Positions 1 to 10,154 are shown, counted from the stretch's first letter. The stretch is 64,000 bases of DNA from Paenibacillus helianthi (GCF_001909055.1 NZ_LVWI01000043.1:1-64000), one strand, 5' to 3'. Notes: generated by a model from the letters alone, not told the origin. Translations and numbers: made by a program.

Positions 1-177
1 AAACAGTACTCTGTATTGTTGTTATCTAAACTTAGCATTCAATATTTAGAATTCAATATTTCCAGACTTGACCATTAATAAATCGATTAGGTTATATATA
101 TTTGATTCTACACTAAACCAGTTTCCTCCAAACTTCTATTTCAACCTTTTTATATAAATTACCTCTTTATTAATTTG

Positions 178-205
178 TTGTAATTTTATGCATACTAGAT
201 AAAAT
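178..205 (+). promoter_or_regulatory. Candidate sigma-A promoter for the O-antigen-ligase-like gene
   Basis: TTGTAA at 178-183 and TAAAAT at 200-205 are 16 bp apart, about 75 bp before the GTG start at 279. The whole stretch 1-278 is AT-rich and holds no convincing gene; an 11-bp direct repeat (ATTCAATATTT) occurs twice near position 40-60. The promoter call rests only on hexamer similarity. Confidence 0.35.
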
Positions 206-278
206 CGAATTATTACTGACTCTACATATAGTCCTATGTTAAAATATCCACGTACCTACAGGAAAAGGAGATTAAAAC

Positions 279-3026
279 GTGTCGAAACCAGTATACGGTA
301 AAAATGCAGCTCAGTCGAGAAATGTTGAAAAGATATCCAGCCCGGTGTGGGCATTGGTTGTTGCTTTCATTATGTTTTTGGTATGGACCCCATTTCAGGT
401 AGGATTGTTTAATGGGCAGCAGATCGACTTTGAAAAGCCGATTTATGTGTCTTCCTTACTCAGCGGTCTTTTGCTGCTGGTCTGGATGGGCTTGTTCTAT
501 AAGAAGTTCAAGCTGGAGGAACAACGCGACTTGCTGGTTGTGGCTTCGCTGCTGCTTCCTATAACGTATGCCCTGTCATTGTTTGTCGCTGTTTCGCATT
601 ATATGGCGATGAATATCCTCTTTGTTCAGAGTATGTATATTGCAGTCTTCATTATAGCGTTATATCTGCTCAAGCAAAAGCAACTAAATGTTGTCATTCA
701 AAATGCTATACTGGCTATTTCTTATTTTATTGTAGGTTTTGGTCTGCTAAATTGGCTGGGCAGCTGGAAATTAGCCGGAGGTTTGGTGGGGTGGTTCTCC
801 GATACTGTACGCGGAGGCAAATATCTGGATGCGGTAATGACGGACTCCAATGGCCTGCGGTTGACCTCGATTTTCCAATATGCGAATACATACGCGGCTT
901 TTCTGATGGCATTTCTATTTGTGGCTGTCTTCGCGTTGGTTCGATCCAAGAAGTGGTATGGAACGCTGACGCATGGATTCATGCTCGTTCCTATTATTAT
1001 TTCATTGCTGCTGACCTTGTCCCGCGGGGGATTAGTGATGCTGCCTGTGGTCTTCATTCTTCTGCTACTGTCCCTGAAGCCTGCAAAGCAGATTCTCTGG
1101 ATTATCCATCTTGCTATTGCCGGCGTTGCCTCGCTTGCCATTGCGGGCCCGATGACCAATCTTGGGACGGAACTGAATACAGCCTTCACTTCTGCTGCAG
1201 CATTAAAGGGCTGGGCTTATCTGCTTGGGGCCTCCGCTGTGGTCGCCGTACTTGGCTGGGCCATTCAGCAGTATCTCTCTCCTTGGCTGCAGAACAAGCT
1301 CGGCGGCTGGGAATCACGCAAGCTTTCTAGTCTGTGGCTACCGCTCCTCTCCGTTGTGCTGGTTGCGGTTGTTGCCTTCCTGTTGATCGGTACAAGCGTA
1401 CGCACCGTACTTCCTGCCAACATGGAAACACGTCTGGAGAACATCAACTTCAAGCAGCACAGTGTACTTGAACGTATTACTTTTTATAAGGATGCCGTAA
1501 AGGTTATTAAGGACTATCCGATACTTGGAGCAGGGGGCGGGGGCTGGACTTCGCTGTATGAGCACTATCAGAACAACCCGTATACAAGCCGTCAGGTGCA
1601 TAACTTCTTCCTGCAATATCTGATTGAGGTAGGTATTGTCGGATTTATCGTGTTCATGGGTTTTATCGGCTATATTTTCTATAAATACATTCGTGGATAT
1701 CTTAAACGGGATAAAAATGAATTTGAGAATGGATTCTTTTTCTATATTATTGCTTTATCGATTCTTCTCCACAGCTTGCTGGATTTCAATCTCAGCTATG
1801 CTTTTATGGGCATTCTGATATTTATCGGTCTTGCCGGAATGGGCGTTGCCATGGACAGCAAGCCGCTGCGCCGGAATTGGAATACAACAGGGGTACGCTA
1901 TGGTTACCTTGCAGCCCTGGCTATCGGAACAGCCTTTATGCTCTTCCTGTCGATTAGCGCCATTAGCTCCAGTAGTTCGGCCGTGAAGGCCAAGGAGTTG
2001 ATGGGTGTAAGTCAATCATATGAGGAGCTCAAGGCACCTCTGGTAGCCGCGTTAAAGGATCGTCCATACCATCCGGAAGCAGCGGCATACCTCGCCTCTA
2101 TGGACCAGCAGGTGTATGGCCAAACTCAGGATCAGCAGTACTTGAACGAATCGTTCACCGTGATCAACCGTGCGCTTAAGGATGAGCCATATAACAAGAA
2201 GCTGCTCCAGCTATTGGCTACATCGTATGAACTGAAAGGCCAAAGCGAGCTCTCCTTCGCCGTCTATCGGGACAACGCAGATAAGTTTAACTGGGATATT
2301 GAATGGTATGATGCTCTGATCAGCCGCTCCCAGGCGCTGGCAAGTGCAGCAAATGCCAAAAAGGACGAAGCTAAGAAGCAGGAGTACCTAACTGCAGGAC
2401 TTGATGCTTATAAGCATGTAACGGATGGTGTGGAGCATCTGAAAACTCTGCCTCCTGAGCAGCTGCAGGGCCGTCCGTTCTCGGTAACACCGACGATTGC
2501 TCTGAATGCGGCAAAAATGCAGCAGATCGCAGGACAAAACGAGGAAGCCACGGCGACCCTAAAGCTTGGGCTTGGTGATCATTATGCAGATGTTGTGAAC
2601 AGCAAAACCCTCTGGGATACGAACTGGTACAGTTCGCTTATTGCCCGCTCTTATGAGCTGGCTCAGCAGGCTTTCACCCAGCAGGATGCTGACGGTAAAG
2701 TCATGTATCTAAATGTCGGGATTAATGCTTACAACCAGGTACAAGCCGACTTGCTGGTCCAGTCACTCCCTGTCACTCCTGCAATTGCACTCAATGCGGG
2801 CAGAATCCAGTTGATGGCAGGTCAAGTTCAAGCGGCCTCCAATACCTTGAAACTTGGCCTGTCCGAAGATTATAAGGATGCAGCCAACCGCGAGATTGCC
2901 CGTTGGTACTTGGCCGCCTTAAAGAAAGCAAATGCTGCTCAAGATCAGCCAGTCTATGACAAGCTGATTGCCGCAGATCCAGCGGAAGCCGCTCAGATCG
3001 ATGCTATTGTAAATACGCAGTACTAA
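279..3026 (+). CDS. O-antigen ligase/polymerase-like membrane protein with TPR-like C-terminal tail
   Basis: Probable polysaccharide polymerase or ligase of the Wzy/WaaL (O-antigen ligase) type, acting at the outer face of the membrane. Residues about 20-560 contain some 12 hydrophobic segments. The typical Wzy_C features are visible: an SRGG motif near residue 248 and a large loop ending in an HNFFLQ-type motif near residue 440. Residues about 570-915 are soluble and TPR-like, with two related blocks around 737 and 831 that share VTPxIALNA and TLKLGL. The start is GTG at 279 with AAAGGAG eight bases upstream. It is a single gene, followed by a terminator; galU, which makes UDP-glucose, is convergent with it and would fit a surface-glycan role. 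The exact substrate cannot be read from the sequence. Confidence 0.8.
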   Translation: MSKPVYGKNAAQSRNVEKISSPVWALVVAFIMFLVWTPFQVGLFNGQQIDFEKPIYVSSLLSGLLLLVWMGLFYKKFKLEEQRDLLVVASLLLPITYALSLFVAVSHYMAMNILFVQSMYIAVFIIALYLLKQKQLNVVIQNAILAISYFIVGFGLLNWLGSWKLAGGLVGWFSDTVRGGKYLDAVMTDSNGLRLTSIFQYANTYAAFLMAFLFVAVFALVRSKKWYGTLTHGFMLVPIIISLLLTLSRGGLVMLPVVFILLLLSLKPAKQILWIIHLAIAGVASLAIAGPMTNLGTELNTAFTSAAALKGWAYLLGASAVVAVLGWAIQQYLSPWLQNKLGGWESRKLSSLWLPLLSVVLVAVVAFLLIGTSVRTVLPANMETRLENINFKQHSVLERITFYKDAVKVIKDYPILGAGGGGWTSLYEHYQNNPYTSRQVHNFFLQYLIEVGIVGFIVFMGFIGYIFYKYIRGYLKRDKNEFENGFFFYIIALSILLHSLLDFNLSYAFMGILIFIGLAGMGVAMDSKPLRRNWNTTGVRYGYLAALAIGTAFMLFLSISAISSSSSAVKAKELMGVSQSYEELKAPLVAALKDRPYHPEAAAYLASMDQQVYGQTQDQQYLNESFTVINRALKDEPYNKKLLQLLATSYELKGQSELSFAVYRDNADKFNWDIEWYDALISRSQALASAANAKKDEAKKQEYLTAGLDAYKHVTDGVEHLKTLPPEQLQGRPFSVTPTIALNAAKMQQIAGQNEEATATLKLGLGDHYADVVNSKTLWDTNWYSSLIARSYELAQQAFTQQDADGKVMYLNVGINAYNQVQADLLVQSLPVTPAIALNAGRIQLMAGQVQAASNTLKLGLSEDYKDAANREIARWYLAALKKANAAQDQPVYDKLIAADPAEAAQIDAIVNTQY

Positions 3027-3046
3027 GGGAAATGAGATTGTAAATC

Positions 3047-3087
3047 AAAGAGCGCCCCACTGACTGAGTTCAGTGAGGCGCTCTTTT
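3047..3087. terminator. Bidirectional rho-independent terminator between the polymerase gene and galU
   Basis: A strong hairpin, AAAGAGCGCC(C)CACTGA with its complement TTCAGTG(A)GGCGCTCTTT, is followed by T residues on the plus strand and by an A-rich start that serves the minus strand. It lies between two convergent genes. Confidence 0.8.
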
Positions 3088-3155
3088 TGGATTGAATAAT
3101 AATTAGTTAGAGATGAATCCGGGGGCCAGGGTCAAAAAAATGCTATCGGTAGCCT

Positions 3156-4043
3156 TTACTTCGCTGCTTTCTGTGCTTCGCTGTCAATCACTGCTTTGAG
3201 GTAGTCGAGCAGGCCTTCCTTGAGCTCCTCATGCTGAAGCGCGTAGTGAATGGTGGTCTGGATGAAGCCCATTTTCTCGCCGACGTCATGGCGTTTGCCT
3301 TCGAAATCATAAGCAATAATGCGCTCCACTTCGCTCAAGCGGGAGATGGCGTCGGTCAGCTGGATTTCTCCGCCTACCCCTACCTGCTGCTCGCCAAGCA
3401 TGTCAAAGATACGCGGAGTCAGGATATACCGCCCCAGAATCGCGAGGTTGGACGGAGCCTCCTCTCTCTTGGGCTTCTCCACCAATCGGTTTGCTTTGAA
3501 GACCCGATCAGCCAATTCCGTACCGTCCACCAGACCGTACCGTGAAACCTCTTCCCAAGGCACAGGTTGAACGCCTACGATGGAGGATTTATATTGTTCG
3601 TAAATTTCAATCATCTGCTTCAGGCAGGGCTTGTCCGCTTCGACAATATCATCCCCCAGAAGAACAGCAAATGGCTCATTGCCGATAAATTTACGGGCAC
3701 ACCAGATAGCATGACCCAGGCCTCTAGGTTCCTTTTGACGGATGTAGTGGATATCGGCCATTTCGGAGGATTTGCGCACAGACTCCAGCAGCTCCCACTT
3801 TTGCTTCTCGGCCAGATTGAATTCCAGCTCAAATGAATTGTCAAAATGGTCTTCGATCGCACGTTTGCCTTTCCCCGTTACAATAATGATATCCTCAATG
3901 CCGGAAGCGACCGCTTCTTCAACAATGTATTGGATGGTTGGTTTGTCTACAATCGGCAGCATTTCTTTGGGCATGGCTTTGGTCGCCGGCAGAAAACGGG
4001 TGCCAAGACCGGCTGCGGGAATAATAGCTTTACGGATCTTCAT
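3156..4043 (-). CDS. galU: UTP--glucose-1-phosphate uridylyltransferase
   Basis: Makes UDP-glucose from UTP and glucose-1-phosphate in the cytoplasm, the donor for glycolipid, teichoic acid and exopolysaccharide synthesis. The N-terminus carries the nucleotidyltransferase signature [20 protein letters not shown] at about residues 10-29. Internal motifs [18 protein letters not shown] and EKPKREEAP are those of bacterial GalU. The open frame reaches back to 4079, but the ATG at 4043 has AAGGAG seven bases upstream and gives the usual family length (295 residues), so I use it. It has its own promoter-like sequence upstream and is convergent with the polymerase gene. Confidence 0.95.
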   Translation of the reverse strand: MKIRKAIIPAAGLGTRFLPATKAMPKEMLPIVDKPTIQYIVEEAVASGIEDIIIVTGKGKRAIEDHFDNSFELEFNLAEKQKWELLESVRKSSEMADIHYIRQKEPRGLGHAIWCARKFIGNEPFAVLLGDDIVEADKPCLKQMIEIYEQYKSSIVGVQPVPWEEVSRYGLVDGTELADRVFKANRLVEKPKREEAPSNLAILGRYILTPRIFDMLGEQQVGVGGEIQLTDAISRLSEVERIIAYDFEGKRHDVGEKMGFIQTTIHYALQHEELKEGLLDYLKAVIDSEAQKAAK

Positions 4044-4114
4044 GACAGGACTCCTTCTATGATCTTCTCTAATTTCCATTTCATTACTAAAGGGAAAATG
4101 GCATATTTGCTTTA

Positions 4115-4144
4115 ATTATAGCAGTTATGGGTGTGTTTTGGCAG
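4115..4144 (-). promoter_or_regulatory. Candidate sigma-A promoter of galU
   Basis: On the minus strand CTGCCA (4139-4144) and a perfect TATAAT (4115-4120) are separated by 18 bp, 72 bp before the galU start. Confidence 0.45.
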
Positions 4145-4314
4145 GGATGTTATTGAGGCCGCAAGGGATATGTATTAAAAAAGGGCCGGTGCGCTAAGAG
4201 CTTATCTACAAGCTCCTAACTACACTAACCCTGGGATTTATTGGGGCGAAATGCAGGCACTATACAAACAGAACCTGCGTTGTTGCTAATCGAACACCGC
4301 CCGAACGTTCCGGC

Positions 4315-6834
4315 TTACTTCGCGTTCACCAATTGACCGCGCGTAACTCCAAGCTGGTTGGTAGCCTTGAGGCTTTTCCATACCTGTGTCCCGGAAATCT
4401 CTCCGCGCAGCGCACGGCTATAGAGGCTGAGGACCTCAGCAACCTGCTCCGGCGTTTCTTCCAAAAACTCGACACGGAAGGAGTTCACACCGAGCTCACG
4501 GAAATTGTTCAGATATTCCGCTCCAGACTGCTCCACTGCGTTGTAGACTGTATTACGGCACCCCTCATCTACACGAACAGGGTGGGCCATGCCGATGCGG
4601 TCCTGCAGGGAAGCTCGCTGTTCCTCGCAGGGACGGCCGCAGTTCGTATAGTCTGTGCCTTCGCTCATGAAGGTGCAGTAGACACAGTGCTCGGTGTGGA
4701 ACATCGGCAGATGCTGATGGATCACGACCTCCATTCGCGAGGTATCGCTATGTTCCAGCAGATCGACCATCTGTTGGATGTTCAGGTCGTAGGACGGTGT
4801 TACTGCGTCGCAGCCTGCGTTCAGGAACAGATCTACCGCTTTGTGATTGGCGATATTCAGGGAGAAATCGCCGATCAGGCGCGGATGTACGGCATCCGGC
4901 TGCTCCATGCGGCGCTTCAAGTAGTAATAGAGCGCTCCGGTATTGCGCACCAGGACAGCATCCGGCTGCAAACGCAGGATGTTGGCATGGTAACCGTTCT
5001 CGCCTGGCATATGAATGCGTGGCGTAGCCAGCGCAATACTGGCCCCTGCAGCCCGTACAGCGTCCACCGCTGCCGGGAACTGCTTGATGAATTCGAAGTC
5101 GGCGTAGATGTTCGTTACGCCGGCTTCGAGGGCAGCCTGCACCTGCGGCAGGCTGCGGCACAGCACGGTGAGCTCCGCTTCACCGTGCGGACCTGCGGCG
5201 CCCCTGCGGGAAGCGCCGCCGTAGACCTCAACCTCCCGTTTCACGTAGACTGGAGGTTTCGGGCGCTCGCCCGCAAGCAGCTCCACCGCCTGGCGGCGGA
5301 TGCTGTTGAGCTCGCGCATAGGCACGATCACGTCGCCTTCCAGGTGCGACTCCATAGCCTCCAGCTGGAATACGGTCCCGCCCAGGCGGCCGAATTGCTC
5401 TTCCAGCAGGGCGGCATCCATCGGACGCTTCTGCGCGGCTTCCAGCAGAAGCTCCGAATCCACGCGGACCGTCACGTTCTTCTGAACGTCGGTCCACCAG
5501 GTAGCAAGCGGCTCACCCGCCCGCCCCTCTACCTTCACATGCACCGGGAAGACCCGGTAAGGCTTCTCGGTTTCGTAGGTCTGACGCAGCGCCTTGTCCA
5601 GCGCAGGGTCATTCGTCTTCCAGATGCGGTCGCCGACATGGAGGCGGCGCAGATCCACGTCATTGCGTCCTGGCACGATATCAATGATCCAGCCTTCCCC
5701 GGCTTCGCCTTCCAGCTTCACGCCTTTGCGGCGCAGATCGTAGACGCGTCCGCCTTCTTCTTTCTTCGTCGGATCGCCAGCGTCAAAAACAATGCCATCT
5801 CCACGCTTCAGCGGTGCATGAATGCGGCACACTACACCATCACGCAGAATCTGCTCTACGGTCCCCATATAGACGCCGCGGCTTTTCGGGAAGGTGCCGT
5901 CCACAAGCTTTTTATTGTTTGTGCCTTCCAGGAAGCCATGCGTGAAGCCGCGGGAGAAGCTCTGCTGCAGCTCACGGATATCTTCCTTGGAGGTCGGTGA
6001 CCAATTCCCTTCAAAATACCGGTCAATTGCCTTACGATATTTACCTACCACATTAGCTACATATTCTGGACTTTTGAGGCGGCCTTCGATTTTGAAGGAG
6101 GTGACTCCTGCCTCGATCAGCTCCGGCATCAGATCTATCGCCGCCAGATCCTTAGGTGACAGCAGATAAGTGACATCGCCCATCGGCTTAATCTCACCAT
6201 CTACCATCAGGTCATATGGCAGACGGCATGCCTGTGCGCATTCCCCGCGGTTAGCGGAGCGTCCGCCCCACATTTCCGAGGTCAGGCACTGGCCAGAATA
6301 GGAGACGCACAGCGCCCCATGTACAAAAACTTCCATGGGCAGGCGGGCCTGCTCCCCGATCGTACGGATTTGCTTCAGGTTATTCTCGCGGCCGAGCACT
6401 ACGCGCTCCAGCCCCCAAGGCTTGGTGAACTCCACCGCCTCCGGTGAAGTAATCGTCATTTGTGTAGAGCCATGAATCGGGAAGTCCGGTGAGATCTCGC
6501 GGATCATTTTGACCAGCCCTAGATCCTGCACGATTACTGCGTCCACACCCGCATCTACACAAGCATCAATCAGTTCCTTAGCGTCAGGCAGCTCATTCTC
6601 AAATACCAGTATGTTAAAGGTCAGGAACCCCTTCACACCATAGCTGTGCAGGAATGCCATAATCTCCGGCAGCTCGTCCATGCGGAAGTTGTTCGCTCTC
6701 GCCCGTGCATTAAACTTTTCTACGCCAAAAAAGACAGCGTCCGCCCCATTCGCCACCGCCGCACGCATGCAGTCCCAGTCACCCGCCGGAGCCAGTAGCT
6801 CCACGTCTTCTCTGCGTATTCCTTGCTCGTTCAT
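4315..6834 (-). CDS. U32 peptidase-family protein with DUF3656-like insert (probable RNA hydroxylase)
   Basis: A long U32-family protein (839 residues). Despite the peptidase name, well-studied members (RlhA, TrhP) hydroxylate rRNA or tRNA bases with an iron-sulfur cluster; that this one does so is inference. The start LLAPAGDWDCMRAAVANGAD is the typical U32 barrel opening. Around residues 174-205 the U32 signature is clear: CVSYSGQC, GGRSANRGECAQACR. The middle part resembles DUF3656. A second barrel-like half near residues 560-770 carries another cysteine set, HCVYCTF and NCGRPC. The ATG at 6834 has GGGAGG at good spacing. It is a single gene with no partner nearby. Confidence 0.85.
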   Translation of the reverse strand: MNEQGIRREDVELLAPAGDWDCMRAAVANGADAVFFGVEKFNARARANNFRMDELPEIMAFLHSYGVKGFLTFNILVFENELPDAKELIDACVDAGVDAVIVQDLGLVKMIREISPDFPIHGSTQMTITSPEAVEFTKPWGLERVVLGRENNLKQIRTIGEQARLPMEVFVHGALCVSYSGQCLTSEMWGGRSANRGECAQACRLPYDLMVDGEIKPMGDVTYLLSPKDLAAIDLMPELIEAGVTSFKIEGRLKSPEYVANVVGKYRKAIDRYFEGNWSPTSKEDIRELQQSFSRGFTHGFLEGTNNKKLVDGTFPKSRGVYMGTVEQILRDGVVCRIHAPLKRGDGIVFDAGDPTKKEEGGRVYDLRRKGVKLEGEAGEGWIIDIVPGRNDVDLRRLHVGDRIWKTNDPALDKALRQTYETEKPYRVFPVHVKVEGRAGEPLATWWTDVQKNVTVRVDSELLLEAAQKRPMDAALLEEQFGRLGGTVFQLEAMESHLEGDVIVPMRELNSIRRQAVELLAGERPKPPVYVKREVEVYGGASRRGAAGPHGEAELTVLCRSLPQVQAALEAGVTNIYADFEFIKQFPAAVDAVRAAGASIALATPRIHMPGENGYHANILRLQPDAVLVRNTGALYYYLKRRMEQPDAVHPRLIGDFSLNIANHKAVDLFLNAGCDAVTPSYDLNIQQMVDLLEHSDTSRMEVVIHQHLPMFHTEHCVYCTFMSEGTDYTNCGRPCEEQRASLQDRIGMAHPVRVDEGCRNTVYNAVEQSGAEYLNNFRELGVNSFRVEFLEETPEQVAEVLSLYSRALRGEISGTQVWKSLKATNQLGVTRGQLVNAK

Positions 6835-6952
6835 TTATATCCTCCCAAACCGCCTTACCGGCGGGTCATTTAAAGCTTTTTAACCTGTTAATTGTATCAA
6901 ACATCACACCAGTTCGCCATTGATTTGCCAAGATTTATAGGGATATGGTTAA

Positions 6953-7002
6953 TTAAAAAAAAGAACGCCCCAACCTGCCAAGAATGGCAATAGGACGTTC
7001 TT
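6953..7002 (-). terminator. Terminator of the htrA / stalk-domain operon
   Basis: The hairpin AAGAACGcCC ... GGaCGTTCTT, with an inner TGCCA/TGGCA stem, is followed on the minus strand by a run of eight T. It lies just downstream of the stalk-domain gene. Confidence 0.75.
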
Positions 7003-7033
7003 AGTCAGACCACGTAATTACATTAGTAATCCC

Positions 7034-8953
7034 CTACTCCCCACCCTCCGCTATGTGGAAGGATTTCAGCGTCGTATCGAGAGCTGCTTGCTGGGCAGGC
7101 GTCGAGTTGGCATCATTTACGTTTATGGTGAGGGTGTAGACCAGATCATTTTTACCAAAAACCACTTGCTTCATATGTCCAGGGATACCGCCCCTAGTCT
7201 GGCGGACCGTCAGCAGCGTGGCCGGGACTCCCGCAAACGTAATCTCCTCCATGCTGATTAGCTGAGGGCCTTTGGGATCATTTTTACTGTTCTTGTAGTA
7301 ACTTTGCAGCAAGCCTACCGCATAATCGACGGAACCCTCAGGGGTAGCATTGATCTGGAAGCGTCCGCCGGTGAACCGGTATTCTACGGTCTGACTCTCA
7401 AAAACATCCTGATAAGGTATCCACAGCCGTGGAATATTTATGCTATAGCCGTAGGTCTTGGAGCTTTTGGTTACAGCCTGGCTGCGGAGCGCTATGTAAT
7501 CATCGGTCTCCAGCCTGCCAAAGTTCTCCTTGATTCTGGAAAAATCAATATCAATAGAGCTTAAGATCGTCTTAAATCGAGCCTTATCCTCATCCTGCCC
7601 TGCTGCTGCCAAATATTCGACGTAGTAGCGGTAGCCGGATTTTTGCAAAAGGATCTGATACTTTGTACTCCAGCCGCTGCCCGGATTCAGATCCGTTTCC
7701 TTCACGCGCACAGGCTCACCGGAGACCACGGCCTCTATATCCTTCTGCATGGTATATGCACCCGGCATAAAGGTATCACTAACCTGTGAATCCAGATCTT
7801 TGCTCCAGTTCTCCAGTGTAGACCCGGATGGCGCTGAAGAAACCTTTACAAGCAGATGGCTTCCCTTGTTACTCTCGTAATACAGGTGTTGATCATCCAT
7901 AGTCCAACCTGCAGGAACCTGTAGAGTTATTCCGTAATCGTCGTTGTATCCTTCGCGCAGACCGTTTTTGACCGTTGAGAGGTCGCGGATACTTTTGTCG
8001 CCGGCATTAAATGAAGGGATAAATGAGTTCAACAGTGAAGCGTATGGATTCAGATCCTTGTAATTCCCTGCATTATCGTCAGTCAGGTAGAGCTCGTATA
8101 ATTTTCCGTTACTGTAATATTGACGTCCTTCCCACAGAGCACCGCTGGAATCCTTACTGACAATTCGGGCGTAGGGAACCTCCGCATTCGGAAAAACCAC
8201 CCGGTCCAGAATCGTCTCCCCGCCTTCTTCTGCCGCACGAACCAGTCTCTCCAGCAATTCATCGGGATCTGCCGCTATTTCCAGCGGTGAAACGTGAACC
8301 TCCAGATAATACAGATTCTCTGTATTTGTAAAAGTCGCTACACTTTCATTGCCGCCGCTGTCACCGACCACCAGACCGGATGGATAGTTCATGCTCCACC
8401 CATAGTAGCTGTTGCCTATCCGTGTTTTGCCGACATCACTGTCGATTCCGCTGCTCCCCGGCGTTTCTTCATCAATCTCTGATGGCGAGAGCGTGATCAG
8501 CAGTCCACCACTGCTGCCAGGAGAGACCCGTGCTCCCAGAACTCCGGCCACAAAGCGCATCGGTACGAGCAGTGTTCCCGAAACCATACGCGGGGCTACG
8601 GGCAGCGTGATCTTGACCCCGTCTTTCCAGGCAGTTGTACTGCCGATGGTCATCGCCCCGGTATGGGGTCCGTACATCACCTTAACCACATTGTCCGCTT
8701 CAAGGGAGACTGTGCTGCCGAAAGCTTTTTTGAATATACCCAGCGGCACGAGCACCGTTCCGTTAACCTCGATGGGCTTTTGAATCATAACCTTCTCGCC
8801 GTTTACGGTTGCGGTAGTGCTACCGACCTTGAGATTCAGCTGCAGCTGCTTCTGCTCCGCTGCCTGTGCCTGCCGGAGTGGCAGACCTGCCAGCAGCATT
8901 AACACAGCCAGCAACGCGCACATCCCGCACCGCATCATTCTGCTTATTGTCAT
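7034..8953 (-). CDS. Secreted copper amine oxidase N-terminal-like (stalk) domain protein
   Basis: A secreted protein of 639 residues. After a hydrophobic signal peptide ending near AQAAEQ, residues about 35-150 form a Cu_amine_oxidN1-type stalk domain, recognisable by VNGTVLVPLGIFKKAFG and SGTLLVPMRFVAGVLGA. The remaining 480 residues look like two or three repeats of a lipoprotein-like beta-rich fold (YGWSMNYPSGL, YGITLQVPAGW, YGYSINIPRLW open successive segments). The frame extends to 9013, but ATG 8953 has GGAGGT seven bases upstream and begins a standard signal peptide. It lies 25 bp behind htrA and is probably co-transcribed, suggesting an envelope stress or surface function. No enzymatic motif was seen. 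Confidence 0.8.
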   Translation of the reverse strand: MTISRMMRCGMCALLAVLMLLAGLPLRQAQAAEQKQLQLNLKVGSTTATVNGEKVMIQKPIEVNGTVLVPLGIFKKAFGSTVSLEADNVVKVMYGPHTGAMTIGSTTAWKDGVKITLPVAPRMVSGTLLVPMRFVAGVLGARVSPGSSGGLLITLSPSEIDEETPGSSGIDSDVGKTRIGNSYYGWSMNYPSGLVVGDSGGNESVATFTNTENLYYLEVHVSPLEIAADPDELLERLVRAAEEGGETILDRVVFPNAEVPYARIVSKDSSGALWEGRQYYSNGKLYELYLTDDNAGNYKDLNPYASLLNSFIPSFNAGDKSIRDLSTVKNGLREGYNDDYGITLQVPAGWTMDDQHLYYESNKGSHLLVKVSSAPSGSTLENWSKDLDSQVSDTFMPGAYTMQKDIEAVVSGEPVRVKETDLNPGSGWSTKYQILLQKSGYRYYVEYLAAAGQDEDKARFKTILSSIDIDFSRIKENFGRLETDDYIALRSQAVTKSSKTYGYSINIPRLWIPYQDVFESQTVEYRFTGGRFQINATPEGSVDYAVGLLQSYYKNSKNDPKGPQLISMEEITFAGVPATLLTVRQTRGGIPGHMKQVVFGKNDLVYTLTINVNDANSTPAQQAALDTTLKSFHIAEGGE

Positions 8954-8978
8954 CCGTCGTACCTCCACTGGCAGCCCG

Positions 8979-10154
8979 CTATTCTTCTGTCTGTGCTTCA
9001 GCATCTCCATCACCTTCCCCCCCCTCTCCTCCGGTCAGCGGGTCACCCTGACCAAGCACCAGCTTGCGGGTCACAATATCCCCGTCACTTTGCATCAGCA
9101 GCTTCACTGCTGCACCCGGTTTATAACTCTTGAACCACTCATTGATATCTACCAGTGAAGCAACACGATGTCCGTCAATCGCATACAGCACATCGCCTGC
9201 AGTAATTCCTGCCTGTTCTGCTTCTGCAGATACGACCTTGGTTACAGTCAGCGGGTCCTGTGCAGGCAGCCCAACAATCGCGGACCAGCTCTCCTCAAGC
9301 TCCAGGCCCAGGCTGGGACGTTTTACCTCACCATATTTGAACAACTGGTTCATGATGTACTGAACGGTATCCGCCGGAATGGAAAATCCCATATTTTCCA
9401 CACCAACCGCAGCGTATTTCAGACTGTTCACCCCCAGCACTTCCCCTTTCATACTGACCAGTGGACCGCCGCTGTTCCCGGGGTTAATAGCCGTATCACT
9501 TTGAATCAGACGATAGGCGGCATCGACGGCCCGGTTCAGTCCGCTGACCACACCCACTGTAGCCGAATTCCGCAGCGAAAAGGAAATAGGGGTCCCGATA
9601 GCAATCACCTTTTCCCCCACCTGGAGCTTGCTTGATGGACTGGCAAACCTGGCGGGCTTCAGGGATTTGGCATTGATTTTGATTAGCGCCAGGTCACTGA
9701 CTTCATCGATATAGGATGTTGTGATGTTGTAGCTCTTAGCGTCTGACGTGACCACTACCGCGTTCTGCAAGTCTTTTATGACATGCGCATTGGTTATAAT
9801 CCAGCCGTCCGCTTTGACTATAATTCCCGAGCCATGGGTCAGATTGTACCGGTCATCCGGTCCGCTGCTGCGGTCGCCGGAATATTTGCCGATAATGCCT
9901 ACCACAGAGGGGGACACCTCTTTTATAATCTGCGGCACCGCGTCATCTGTCATCACCACATTCTTTTTGCCGGCAGCTGTTGCGGTTCCTACTTGCTTGA
10001 AAGCCCCAACCCTGAAGTCCTTGGCTCCAGCCTGACTACTGTCTGGAATTGCCGCTGCAAGTGCTGAATGGGCACCGCTCCCCGTACCGGACAGCAGCAC
10101 TCCGCACAGTAGCAAGCCTAGACTCTTTCTATACTTTCGTTTCCCCCACCACAT
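8979..10154 (-). CDS. HtrA/DegP-like trypsin-type serine protease with PDZ domain
   Basis: An extracytoplasmic quality-control protease of 391 residues. A signal peptide or membrane anchor covers residues about 10-35. The S1C catalytic triad is visible: His in TNAHVI, Asp in DLALIKI and Ser in GNSGGPL. A single PDZ domain follows (residues about 285-370; AGITAGDVLYAIDGH). The C-terminus is short and acidic (GGEGGEGDGDAEAQTEE). It is the first gene of a two-gene operon with the stalk-domain protein. The start is uncertain: the ribosome binding site before ATG 10154 is weak (AGAGGG at about 10 bases). Confidence 0.9.
   Translation of the reverse strand: MWWGKRKYRKSLGLLLCGVLLSGTGSGAHSALAAAIPDSSQAGAKDFRVGAFKQVGTATAAGKKNVVMTDDAVPQIIKEVSPSVVGIIGKYSGDRSSGPDDRYNLTHGSGIIVKADGWIITNAHVIKDLQNAVVVTSDAKSYNITTSYIDEVSDLALIKINAKSLKPARFASPSSKLQVGEKVIAIGTPISFSLRNSATVGVVSGLNRAVDAAYRLIQSDTAINPGNSGGPLVSMKGEVLGVNSLKYAAVGVENMGFSIPADTVQYIMNQLFKYGEVKRPSLGLELEESWSAIVGLPAQDPLTVTKVVSAEAEQAGITAGDVLYAIDGHRVASLVDINEWFKSYKPGAAVKLLMQSDGDIVTRKLVLGQGDPLTGGEGGEGDGDAEAQTEE

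Noticed and set aside
4168..4220. Terminator for the U32 gene
   Set aside because: GAGCTT/AAGCTC and a T run are both present on the minus strand but about 20 bases apart with an unpaired GC stretch between, so I could not support a proper terminator.
4333..6000. 555-codon plus-strand frame over the U32 gene
   Set aside because: It is the antisense shadow of a GC-rich, well-conserved coding region on the minus strand.
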